Shown: piece after piece, positions 1 to 5,504 of the stretch
Layout of the letters: each line of letters begins with the position of its first letter
Numbering within the stretch: position 1 is the first letter of the stretch
Assembly: GCA_014360395.1 (NCBI GenBank)
Contig: JACIXM010000063.1
Span: 1 to 7,040 of the forward strand
Origin: Actinotalea sp.
GTDB lineage: Bacteria > Actinomycetota > Actinomycetes > Actinomycetales > Cellulomonadaceae
Reading direction: 5' to 3'
Length of the DNA stretch: 7,040 nt
Translations under genes and position numbers: made by a program
The notes under the pieces: model-generated
Database searches by the model: none
Seen by the model: only the letters and a program-made list of their open reading frames with translations
Told to the model about the DNA's origin: nothing

Positions 1-12
1 GGGGGGGGGGGG
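1..12. repeat. Poly-G run (12 G)
   Basis: The window opens with twelve consecutive G (C on the minus strand), followed by GGCCGATGCC. It lies beyond the hairpin that ends the binding-protein transcript, and no gene is visible in it. It touches the window edge, so the true length is unknown. It could be a genuine homopolymer or a sequencing or assembly artefact at a contig end. Confidence 0.7.
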
Positions 13-32
13 CCGATGCCGGTGGTCCGGCG

Positions 33-70
33 GACGCCGCGCCGGGGGAGGGGCACCCCGGCGCGGCGTC
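33..70 (-). terminator. Strong GC hairpin, likely transcription terminator
   Basis: Bases 33-47 (GACGCCGCGCCGGGG) and 56-70 (CCCCGGCGCGGCGTC) are perfect reverse complements, giving a 15-bp stem with an 8-nt loop. It starts about 60 nt past the stop codon of the minus-strand binding-protein gene. No U-tract follows on the minus strand, as is common for actinobacterial intrinsic terminators. The structure is seen directly; the terminator role is inferred from its strength and position. Being symmetric, it could also stop plus-strand transcription. Confidence 0.65.
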
Positions 71-117
71 GCGCCTCGGCGCCCTCGGGCGTCGCGCCTC
101 GGCGCCCTCGGGCGTCG
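65..117. repeat. 23-bp tandem repeat, about 2.3 copies
   Basis: Bases 68-90 and 91-113 are identical 23-mers in direct tandem. The period-23 match extends to about 65-117. Two copies of the 7-mer GTCGGGC follow at 114-120 and 121-127, then GTC, reaching the stop codon of the binding-protein gene at 129-131. The left end overlaps the right arm of the terminator hairpin. Each unit contains CGCCCTCGGGCG, able to form a mini-hairpin. It looks like replication-slippage expansion in a 3' untranslated region; no function is implied. Confidence 0.85.
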
Positions 118-128
118 GGCGTCGGGCG

Positions 129-1370
129 TCAGCCTGCCTCGGGCGGCGTGACGTCCTCGCCGGGGACCTCGGCGACGAGCTCCGGCGTCCAGCCGCCGTT
201 GCCGTCGGAGACCAGCCGGACCTGGTACATCGGCTGGATGAGCGCGTGGTCGGACGCACGGATCTCGTACGCGCCCTTCGGGCCGTCGAACTGCCAGCCC
301 TCCAGTGCCGCACGCATGGCGTCGACGTCGTCGGCGCCGCCGGCCTCCTGGATCGCGCGGACGATCATCTGCGCGGCCACGAAGCCGTCCGGGGTGAAGA
401 GGTCGACCGTGCCGCCCGCGGCCTCGACGTGCTCGGCCATCGCCTGGGCGACGTCGTTGTCCGCGGCGCCGGCGAAGAAGTGGTTGAGGAAGTCGATCTT
501 CTCCGAGGCGGCGCCGAAGGCACCGTAGGTGGCGACGTCGCCGAGCCCGGTGACGACGGTGGTGTCGTCGAGGACGCCCTGCTGGTCCAGGGCCTGCCAC
601 ATCGCACCCGACGTCGCGCCCGCCCACGCCACGAAGACCATCTCCGGCTGGGCCTGGAGGACCTGCGCGGCGAACGGCGTGAACTCGGTGACGTCCTCGG
701 GGACGAGCACGCTGGCGACGTCCGCGCCCTGGGCGCCGAGGACCCCCTGCACGGCGGCGAGGTTGCCCTGGCCGAAGGCGTTGTCCTGAGCGAAGACGAC
801 GACCTTCTGACCCTCGGGGTCGATGAAGGACCCCGCGGTGGCGACGTCCTGCAGCGACTGGCGGCCGGAGCGGAAGGTGTACGGGTTGACGCCGGTGATG
901 GCGTCCGCCGCCGCCGGGCCGGAGATGTAGAGGACCTCGTTCTGGACGGCCTGCTCGGCCAGCGCCAGCGCGACCCCGGAGGACGCGGTCCCGGCGAGGA
1001 TCGTGTAGCCCTGGCCGATCAGGTCCCGGGCCTGCGCGACGGCGCGGTCGGTGTCGCCGCCGTCGTCGGTGATCGTGACGTTGAGAGGACGACCGTCGAC
1101 CTCGCCCGTGCCGTCCGTGGCGTAGTCGAAGCCCGCCTCGAGACCGGCGAGGTAGGCCGCACCGTAGGTGGCCAGCGGCCCGGTGGTGGACGTGATGATC
1201 CCGACGTCGATCGGTTCGCCGGACGCGGCGTCGTCCTGCGTGTCATCCCCCGTGTCCGTGGCCCCCGGGGCGGGGTCGGCAGGGGCGTCGGCGGACGGGG
1301 CGCACGCGCCCAGGGTCAACGCGGCCGTGGTGACGACGGCCAGCGCGAGAGACCTCTTCGTGACTCGCAT
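129..1370 (-). CDS. ABC transporter substrate-binding lipoprotein, branched-chain amino acid (LivJ-like) class
   Basis: This 413-aa extracytoplasmic solute-binding protein is predicted to be lipid-anchored outside the membrane and to deliver a small ligand to an ABC importer. Residues 1-22 form a lipoprotein signal (Arg/Lys n-region, hydrophobic core, LGAC lipobox) with Cys23 as the acylated residue. Residues 24-52 are an Ala/Pro/Asp-rich linker. The rest reads as a two-lobed periplasmic-binding fold of the Leu/Ile/Val/amide family (Peripla_BP_6 type): an opening IDVGIITSTTGPLATYG, a ligand-pocket-like TASSGVALALAEQ stretch, FAQDNAFGQGN, and a C-terminal GPKGAYEIRASDHALIQPMY. The length is normal for the family. 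The ATG start is supported by AGGAAGG at 1378-1384 with 7-nt spacing. The ligand cannot be deduced; amino acids, urea or amides are all possible. No permease or ATPase of the Liv type follows before the hairpin at 33-70, so it may be an orphan binding protein. Confidence 0.92.
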   Translation of the reverse strand: MRVTKRSLALAVVTTAALTLGACAPSADAPADPAPGATDTGDDTQDDAASGEPIDVGIITSTTGPLATYGAAYLAGLEAGFDYATDGTGEVDGRPLNVTITDDGGDTDRAVAQARDLIGQGYTILAGTASSGVALALAEQAVQNEVLYISGPAAADAITGVNPYTFRSGRQSLQDVATAGSFIDPEGQKVVVFAQDNAFGQGNLAAVQGVLGAQGADVASVLVPEDVTEFTPFAAQVLQAQPEMVFVAWAGATSGAMWQALDQQGVLDDTTVVTGLGDVATYGAFGAASEKIDFLNHFFAGAADNDVAQAMAEHVEAAGGTVDLFTPDGFVAAQMIVRAIQEAGGADDVDAMRAALEGWQFDGPKGAYEIRASDHALIQPMYQVRLVSDGNGGWTPELVAEVPGEDVTPPEAG

Positions 1371-1377
1371 GAGCGGA

Positions 1378-1384
1378 CCTTCCT
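1378..1384 (-). promoter_or_regulatory. Ribosome binding site of the binding-protein gene
   Basis: The minus strand reads AGGAAGG followed by 7 nt (TCCGCTC) and ATG at 1370. This is a good Shine-Dalgarno match and fixes the start, in contrast to the genes at the right of the window that lack one. Confidence 0.75.
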
Positions 1385-1389
1385 GGAGC

Positions 1390-1407
1390 GGCGACGCCGT
1401 CGTCGCC
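1390..1407 (-). other. Hairpin in the 5' leader of the binding-protein mRNA
   Basis: On the minus strand GGCGACG-ACGG-CGTCGCC forms a perfect 7-bp stem with a 4-nt loop. It ends 5 nt before the Shine-Dalgarno sequence, inside the roughly 60-nt leader predicted from the promoter at 1438-1468. It could stabilise the message or affect ribosome access. A chance hairpin is also possible at this GC content. Confidence 0.45.
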
Positions 1408-1437
1408 GAAAACTGAGAGGTGGTTCAGGTCTCGGAA

Positions 1438-1468
1438 ACCATACCCGTGGAGCATGTCTCGATGTCAA
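1438..1468 (-). promoter_or_regulatory. Predicted sigma70-type promoter of the binding-protein gene
   Basis: The minus strand carries a perfect TTGACA -35 box (1468 to 1463), a 19-bp spacer and TATGGT as -10 (1443 to 1438, matching TANNNT). Transcription would start near 1431, giving a leader of about 60 nt. The 19-bp spacer is longer than ideal. The rest of the 167-bp gap (1371-1537) between the binding-protein start and the methyltransferase stop shows no ORF; it holds this promoter, the leader hairpin and the RBS. ATGTC occurs at 1454-1458, 1462-1466 and 1475-1479 around the -35 box. Confidence 0.6.
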
Positions 1469-1537
1469 GACACCATGTCGGGCAGTCGGTACGCGTCGAC
1501 GTGCTCGGCCCGCAGGCCCTCCACGCCGCGTCCAGCC

Positions 1538-2206
1538 TCAGGCGTGCTGGGTGATCCAGGTGTGCATGGCGATGGCCGCGGCGGCGCCGGCGTTGATCGA
1601 CCGGGTCGAGCCGAACTGGCGGATGTGCAGGACCGCGTCGCACGCCGCGACCGCCTCCTGCGACAGGCCCGCGCCCTCCTGGCCGAGCAGCAGCACGCAC
1701 GCCCGCGGCAGCGCGTAGCCCTCCAGCGGCACGGACCCGGGCACGTTGTCCAGGCCGATCAGCGGCAGCCCGGCCTCGCCGGCCCACGCCGCGAGCGCGG
1801 CGACGTCCCGGTGGTGCCGCAGGTGCTGGTAGCGGTCGGTCACCATCGCCCCGCGCCGGTTCCACCGCCGCCGCCCGACGACGTGCACCTCGGCCGCGAG
1901 GAACGCGTTCGCCGTGCGCACCACCGACCCGATGTTGAGGTCGTGCACCCAGTTCTCGATGGCGACGTGGAACGCGTGGCGCCGGGTGTCGAGGTCCGCG
2001 ACGACGGCCTCGACCGTCCAGTAGCGGTACCGGTCGACGACGTTGCGCCGGTCGCCGTGGGCGAGCAGCTCGGCGTCGTAGCGGGGGTCCAGCGGCGCGT
2101 CCGGGCCGGCACCGAGCCGCGGCCACGCCGCCGGGCCGCCGGGCCACGGGCCGACGCCGACCTCTCGGGCGTCGTCGTCGGCGGTCAGCGCTCGCCCCCG
2201 CGCCAC
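1538..2206 (-). CDS. SpoU/TrmH-family RNA 2'-O-methyltransferase
   Basis: This cytoplasmic SPOUT-class enzyme of 222 aa (from GTG) is predicted to transfer a methyl group from S-adenosylmethionine to a ribose 2'-OH in tRNA or rRNA. All three SpoU motifs are present: motif 1 NIGSVVRTAN at 91-100, with the catalytic-type Arg97; motif 2 LLGQEGAGLS at 173-182; motif 3 IRQFGSTRSINAGAAAA at 195-211, which forms the trefoil-knot SAM site. The roughly 75-residue N-terminal part is not a recognisable L30-like substrate-binding domain. The exact target nucleotide cannot be told from sequence, so no symbol is given. It is the last gene of the ABC exporter operon. The GTG start at 2206 overlaps the permease gene by 22 nt and has a poor Shine-Dalgarno sequence. 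A CTG at 2188, whose TG is the start of the permease's TGA stop, would give 216 aa and a classic 4-nt overlap. The family call is firm; the start is uncertain. Confidence 0.9.
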   Translation of the reverse strand: MARGRALTADDDAREVGVGPWPGGPAAWPRLGAGPDAPLDPRYDAELLAHGDRRNVVDRYRYWTVEAVVADLDTRRHAFHVAIENWVHDLNIGSVVRTANAFLAAEVHVVGRRRWNRRGAMVTDRYQHLRHHRDVAALAAWAGEAGLPLIGLDNVPGSVPLEGYALPRACVLLLGQEGAGLSQEAVAACDAVLHIRQFGSTRSINAGAAAAIAMHTWITQHA

Positions 2207-3495
2207 GCCTGCCGGGCGTGCAGCCGCGAGGCGGTGTGCAGCACGGCGTTGCGGTACAGCCGCACCCCCAGCGCGATGAACGCGATACCCGTACCCAGGA
2301 CGACGAGAGCCGCGACGACGGGCTCCCAGGGCTCGGCGTTGCCCAGGACGATGCGCGCCGGCATGAGCAGCGGCGCGGTGAACGGGACGTAGGAGAGGAT
2401 CCGCTGCACGGGTCCGGGCTCGATCGCGAAGATCGCCGCGAAGAACGGCACGACGACGAGCACCTGCATGACCACGGTCGTCGCGTTGAGGTCCTCGACG
2501 CGCGAGGCGAGCGCGCCGGCCGCGGCCCACAGGCACGCCAGCATGACGAATCCGAGCAGGAAGAACAGGACGAACCAACCCGACGCGGCGAGCAGCTGGC
2601 CGACGACCTCACCGCGCCCCATGAGCCACGCGCCGAGCAGCCCGGCGCTGACGATGACGACGATCTGGCCGACCGCCATGACCGTGTTGCCGACGACCTT
2701 CCCGGCCAGGAGCCACCGCACCGGCAGCGCCGCCACGAGCAGCTCCACCACGCGCGACTGCTTCTCCTCCACCACGCTCTGGGCGATGGACATCCCGAAG
2801 GTCAGCACGGACAGGTAGAAGAGGAACGCGAACAGCAGGACGAGCAGCTCCGGTGGCACGGACCCGGTCGGCCGGGCGTCGAGCACGACGGTCTGCGGTG
2901 CCGTCGGGGCGATGAGGGCCGCGACGTCCTCCCGGCTCAGCCCGGCCGCCTCCGCGGCCGCCGCGACCTGGAGCTGGCCCGACGCGGCGACGACGAGCAC
3001 GTCGACCTCGGCGGGCACGGCCTCCCGACCCAGCACGCGCAGGTCATCCAGGCTCTCCCCGACGACGGCCGCCGCGACGTCCTCGTCGCGCACGAGCCGC
3101 TCGACGTCCGCCTCGGGCTCGAGGACGACCAGCTCGATGTCCGCCGCCGGCAGCCCGGCCGGCTCCAGCAGGGCCGTGACGGGCGGGACGTCGTCGTCCT
3201 CCTGGGCCTGGCGGCCGAGGTCGGCGGCGAGGCCGACCACCTGCTCCGCCGCGGCACCCTGGACGGCCACCCGCAGGTCGGGGACCTGCTGGCTGAGCAG
3301 CACCGGGACCACGGTCGCCACCGCGACGAGGAGCAGGAGGAACGCCGTCGTCGCGAGGAAGGCCTTGTCGCGCAGCTTGACCCGGATCTCCCGACCGGCG
3401 ACGACCCGCACCGCCCCGAGTGCGGTGAGCCCGTCCTCGCGGTCCGCCGGGGCATCGGGCGCGGCGACCGGCACGACCGGCGCGGCGTCGCTCAT
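2185..3495 (-). CDS. ABC-2 type transporter permease, NatB-like
   Basis: This 436-aa membrane subunit of an ABC exporter partners the ATPase encoded just upstream. After a soluble N-terminus comes one membrane segment (about 46-68), then a large extracytoplasmic domain (about 70-213, Asp/Glu/Val-rich). Five hydrophobic segments follow, at about 215-238, 264-291, 301-328, 339-358 and 391-414. The stretch VVEEKQSRVVELLVAALPVR (241-260) followed by LLAGKVVGN is the typical coupling-helix region of the NatB/ABC-2 family. This topology and length match NatB, the sodium-efflux permease of Bacillus, but NatB-like proteins also export drugs or peptides, so the substrate is unknown. The ATG start overlaps the ATPase stop as ATGA, indicating translational coupling; GAGG at 3503-3506 serves as a Shine-Dalgarno sequence. 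Confidence 0.9.
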   Translation of the reverse strand: MSDAAPVVPVAAPDAPADREDGLTALGAVRVVAGREIRVKLRDKAFLATTAFLLLLVAVATVVPVLLSQQVPDLRVAVQGAAAEQVVGLAADLGRQAQEDDDVPPVTALLEPAGLPAADIELVVLEPEADVERLVRDEDVAAAVVGESLDDLRVLGREAVPAEVDVLVVAASGQLQVAAAAEAAGLSREDVAALIAPTAPQTVVLDARPTGSVPPELLVLLFAFLFYLSVLTFGMSIAQSVVEEKQSRVVELLVAALPVRWLLAGKVVGNTVMAVGQIVVIVSAGLLGAWLMGRGEVVGQLLAASGWFVLFFLLGFVMLACLWAAAGALASRVEDLNATTVVMQVLVVVPFFAAIFAIEPGPVQRILSYVPFTAPLLMPARIVLGNAEPWEPVVAALVVLGTGIAFIALGVRLYRNAVLHTASRLHARQAWRGGER

Positions 3496-4412
3496 CGCAC
3501 GACCTCACGGAAGATCTGGGCGAGCGTGGGCACGACCGGCGCGAACTCCCGCACGGTGCCCGCACGCTGCGCGGCGGTCAGGACGGCCTGGTCGTCGGCG
3601 TCGTCGGTGAGGTCCACGAGGAGCCGCTCGCCGTCGGCCCGGACACCCACCACGCCGGGGACACCGGTCAGCGGCTCCGGGCCCATCGCCACCGGCGTCC
3701 CCGACCCGCCCGGCACCTCGACGCGCAGCCGCAGCCGGCGGCCGGTGTGCGCGGCGCGCACCTCCTGCGCCGAACCCGCCGCCACGACGCGGCCGTGGTC
3801 GATGATCACGACGTCGTCGCAGATCCGCTCGACGAGCTCGAGCTGGTGGGAGGAGAACAGGACCGGGACGCCCCCGGCGGCGTGCTCCTGCAGCAGCTCC
3901 GCCATCGCGTCCACGGCCAGGGGGTCCAGGCCGGAGAACGGCTCGTCGAGGACGAGGGCCGTCGGGTCGTGCACGAGAGCCGCCGCGACCTGGACCCGCT
4001 GCTGGTTGCCGAGGGACAGCGACTGCAGCAGGTCCCCGGCGCGCTCCGCCAGGGCCAGCCGCTCCAGGAGCGCCTCGGCGCGCTCGCGCGCGAGGCCGGT
4101 GCGCAGGCCGTGCACGCGCCCCAGGTACACCAGCTGCTCCAGGACGGGCATCTTCGGGTAGAGGCCACGCTCCTCCGGCATGTAGCCGAAGCGCCGACGG
4201 TCCGCGCGGGTCACAGGTCGGTCGCCCCAGGTCACGGTGCCCGCGTCGGGCGCGAGGACGCCGACGACGATCCGCATCGCCGTGGTCTTCCCGGCGCCGT
4301 TGGCGCCGATGAAGCCGGTGACCCGCCCGGGCCGGACGGTGAACGTCACGTCCTCCAGCGCGCGCCGGTCGCCGAAGGTGCGGGTCACGCCCGACAGCCG
4401 CAGCTCGTGCAC
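3492..4412 (-). CDS. ABC transporter ATP-binding protein, NatA-like
   Basis: This 306-aa cytoplasmic ATPase is predicted to energise the NatB-like permease encoded downstream. Walker A is GANGAGKT (36-43). The Q-loop region reads GYMPEERGLYP (77-87), with Glu80 at the usual Gln position, as I recall for NatA-type ATPases. The signature is LSLGNQQR (132-139), Walker B is LVLDEP (153-158), the D-loop is SGLD (160-163) and the switch His is His189. Residues about 225-306 form an accessory C-terminal domain typical of exporter ATPases (DUF4162-like). I chose GTG 4412 because AGGAGG at 4418-4423 sits 5 nt before it. The alternative GTG at 4418 would lie inside the Shine-Dalgarno sequence. The reading frame stays open far upstream (to about 5279), but that part is antisense shadow of the divergent gene. 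It is the first gene of a three-gene operon. Confidence 0.93.
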   Translation of the reverse strand: MHELRLSGVTRTFGDRRALEDVTFTVRPGRVTGFIGANGAGKTTAMRIVVGVLAPDAGTVTWGDRPVTRADRRRFGYMPEERGLYPKMPVLEQLVYLGRVHGLRTGLARERAEALLERLALAERAGDLLQSLSLGNQQRVQVAAALVHDPTALVLDEPFSGLDPLAVDAMAELLQEHAAGGVPVLFSSHQLELVERICDDVVIIDHGRVVAAGSAQEVRAAHTGRRLRLRVEVPGGSGTPVAMGPEPLTGVPGVVGVRADGERLLVDLTDDADDQAVLTAAQRAGTVREFAPVVPTLAQIFREVVR

Positions 4413-4417
4413 GGTCA

Positions 4418-4423
4418 CCTCCT
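4418..4423 (-). promoter_or_regulatory. Shine-Dalgarno sequence of the NatA-like gene
   Basis: The minus strand reads AGGAGGTGACC followed by GTG at 4412. The AGGAGGTGA core is an extended match to the anti-Shine-Dalgarno sequence of 16S rRNA. It decides between two in-frame GTG codons (4418 and 4412) in favour of the second. Confidence 0.75.
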
Positions 4424-4431
4424 CGCCGCCG

Positions 4432-4462
4432 ACCCTATCGCCGTGACCTGGCACGCCAGGTC
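4432..4462 (-). promoter_or_regulatory. Predicted promoter of the ABC exporter-methyltransferase operon
   Basis: On the minus strand TAGGGT (4437 to 4432) matches the actinobacterial -10 form TAGRRT. The -35 region is degenerate and falls inside the palindrome at 4445-4462 (GACCTG with a 19-bp spacer is the nearest fit). The predicted start near 4425 leaves a short leader holding the Shine-Dalgarno sequence. A weak -35 covered by a palindrome is what a repressed or activated promoter would look like. Confidence 0.45.
4445..4462. promoter_or_regulatory. 18-bp palindrome, candidate operator
   Basis: GACCTGGC (4445-4452), AC, GCCAGGTC (4455-4462) is a perfect inverted repeat of 8-bp arms with a 2-bp centre. 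It lies in the 120-bp divergent gap between the exporter operon and the YwiC-like gene, over the expected -35 region of the operon. This is the usual geometry for a dimeric regulator's operator. No regulator gene is visible in the window, so the binding protein is unknown. The rest of the gap (4463-4520) holds only GC-rich sequence. Confidence 0.5.
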
Positions 4463-4520
4463 GGCTCCCCGCCCGCCGGAGGGGGACCTTGGGCCCAGGC
4501 GCCCGGTCCGCCCGGGTGCC

Positions 4521-4526
4521 TACGGT
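4521..4526 (+). promoter_or_regulatory. -10 box placed for a leaderless transcript (YwiC-like gene)
   Basis: TACGGT (TANNNT) is followed by 6 nt (CGCCGG) and ATG at 4533. Transcription starting 6-7 nt after the -10 would begin at the start codon itself. No Shine-Dalgarno sequence precedes this ATG, and I see no convincing -35 box. The same spacing recurs at pyrE and the SDR gene. Confidence 0.5.
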
Positions 4527-4532
4527 CGCCGG

Positions 4533-5492
4533 ATGAGCAGCTCGGCCCGGGGCCGCGCGGGGAGGGCCCCCGGCACGCTGTCGCCGGCAGGGGGGAGTCG
4601 AGGAGCTGGTCCGACGCGCCCGGACGGCCCGGGCCGGGCCCGCTCCGGCCGGGCGTCGAGCCCCTCCTCCGGCCCCCGACGACGACGCCGCGGGCCGGGC
4701 TGGGTGCCCCAGCAGCACGGCGCGTGGGCGATGCTCGTGGCCCCGCCGCTCGTCGGGGCGGCCGCGGTCGGGCCGCGCTGGGAGCACCTGCTGCTGCTCG
4801 TCGTCTGGCTCGTCGGCTTCTGCGCCTACAACGCGGCCGGTCTGTGGCTCAAGGCGCGGCGCCGCCCGCGCTGGCTGCCGCCCGTCCGGGCCTACGGGGT
4901 CGCGACGGTCCTGCTCGGCGCCGCGCTGCTCACGGCCGCGCCGTCCCTGCTGACGTGGGGCGTCGCCTACGTGCCGCTGCTCGCGGCGAGCCTGGTGTAC
5001 TCGGCCCGTCGCGACGAGCGCTCGCTCGCCAACGACCTGCTCACGGTCGTGGCCGCCGGCCTCATGGCGGTCGTCGCGGCGGGCGTCCCCGTCGCCACGG
5101 AGCCCGGCGGGCTCGCCAGGTGGACCGCGCTCACCTGGTTCCCCGGCGCCGAGGACGCCCGCGCGTGGGCCCTCGCCGCCGTCCTCGTGGCCTACTTCGC
5201 CGGCACCGTCCTCTACGTCAAGACGATGATCCGCGAGCGCGGCAACCGCACGATGCTGCGCGCGTCGGTGCTGTACCACGCGGTGCTGCCCGTGGTGCTG
5301 CTCGGCGCGGCGGCGCTGGTCCCCACGCTCGGGTCGCTCCTGCCCGTGCCGACGCTCGCCGTCCTCCTGGCGGTGCTGGCCGTCCGCGCCGTCGTCGTCC
5401 CGCTGCGGTGGCCGGGGGCGACGCCGAAGGCGCTGGGGATCGGCGAGATCGTCGCGACGACGGCGCTCGTGGTCGCCCTCCTGGCCGGCTGA
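4533..5492 (+). CDS. YwiC-like multi-pass membrane protein
   Basis: This 319-aa integral membrane protein matches the YwiC-like family, whose biochemical function is not established. The family hallmark is WVPQQHGAWAMLVAPPLVG at 57-75, followed by about nine hydrophobic segments (roughly 66-81, 85-106, 121-137, 139-156, 168-187, 211-229, 246-264, 269-291, 301-319). A charged conserved-looking loop, VKTMIRERGNRTMLRASVLYH (229-249), lies between segments 6 and 7. Residues 1-56 are a Gly/Ser/Pro/Arg-rich tail, probably disordered and cytoplasmic, ending in five Arg at 49-53; it is not part of the family core. The ATG is favoured by the -10 box 6 nt upstream; GTG 4704 would start exactly at the hallmark motif but has no Shine-Dalgarno sequence. 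It is the only plus-strand gene, divergent from the exporter operon and convergent with pyrE. Confidence 0.82.
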   Translation: MSSSARGRAGRAPGTLSPAGGSRGAGPTRPDGPGRARSGRASSPSSGPRRRRRGPGWVPQQHGAWAMLVAPPLVGAAAVGPRWEHLLLLVVWLVGFCAYNAAGLWLKARRRPRWLPPVRAYGVATVLLGAALLTAAPSLLTWGVAYVPLLAASLVYSARRDERSLANDLLTVVAAGLMAVVAAGVPVATEPGGLARWTALTWFPGAEDARAWALAAVLVAYFAGTVLYVKTMIRERGNRTMLRASVLYHAVLPVVLLGAAALVPTLGSLLPVPTLAVLLAVLAVRAVVVPLRWPGATPKALGIGEIVATTALVVALLAG

Positions 5493-5502
5493 CGCCGCGG
5501 CG
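5493..5502. other. 10-bp palindrome in the convergent gap
   Basis: CGCCGCGGCG fills most of the 12 bp between the stop codons of the YwiC-like gene and pyrE. It has no loop, so it cannot be an ordinary terminator hairpin. No terminator is visible for either gene here, so the two transcripts probably overlap at their 3' ends. Confidence 0.35.
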
Positions 5503-5504
5503 GC

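Noticed and set aside
65..127. CRISPR-like array
   Set aside because: The repeats are directly adjacent with no spacers and only two full copies exist; it is a simple tandem repeat.
1408..1440. Attenuator-like element in the binding-protein leader (GAGA/TCTC pairing followed by TTTT on the minus strand)
   Set aside because: The stem is only about 4 bp with a long loop, too weak to be a terminator.
246..1718. Long plus-strand open frame (490 codons) opposite the binding-protein gene
   Set aside because: It is antisense to a gene with a clear lipoprotein signal and family motifs; its Arg/Gly/Val/Asp-rich translation is typical of a GC-rich shadow frame.
1425..2612. Second minus-strand frame across the methyltransferase and permease
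   Set aside because: It is a Ser/Arg-rich shadow frame; the overlapping frame at 1538-2206 carries all three SpoU motifs.
2218..4161. Long plus-strand open frame (647 codons) opposite the ABC exporter genes
   Set aside because: It is antisense to two well-supported ABC genes. Its translation is rich in Asp, Arg, His and Gln with no recognisable domain.
3747..4532. Upstream extension of the YwiC-like frame
   Set aside because: It is antisense to the ATPase gene; the extension lacks membrane segments and the ATG at 4533 has a well-placed -10 box.
4419..5279. N-terminal extension of the ATPase frame, as a possible fusion protein
   Set aside because: The extension is antisense to the YwiC-like gene, has no domain character, and a strong Shine-Dalgarno sequence marks the start at GTG 4412.
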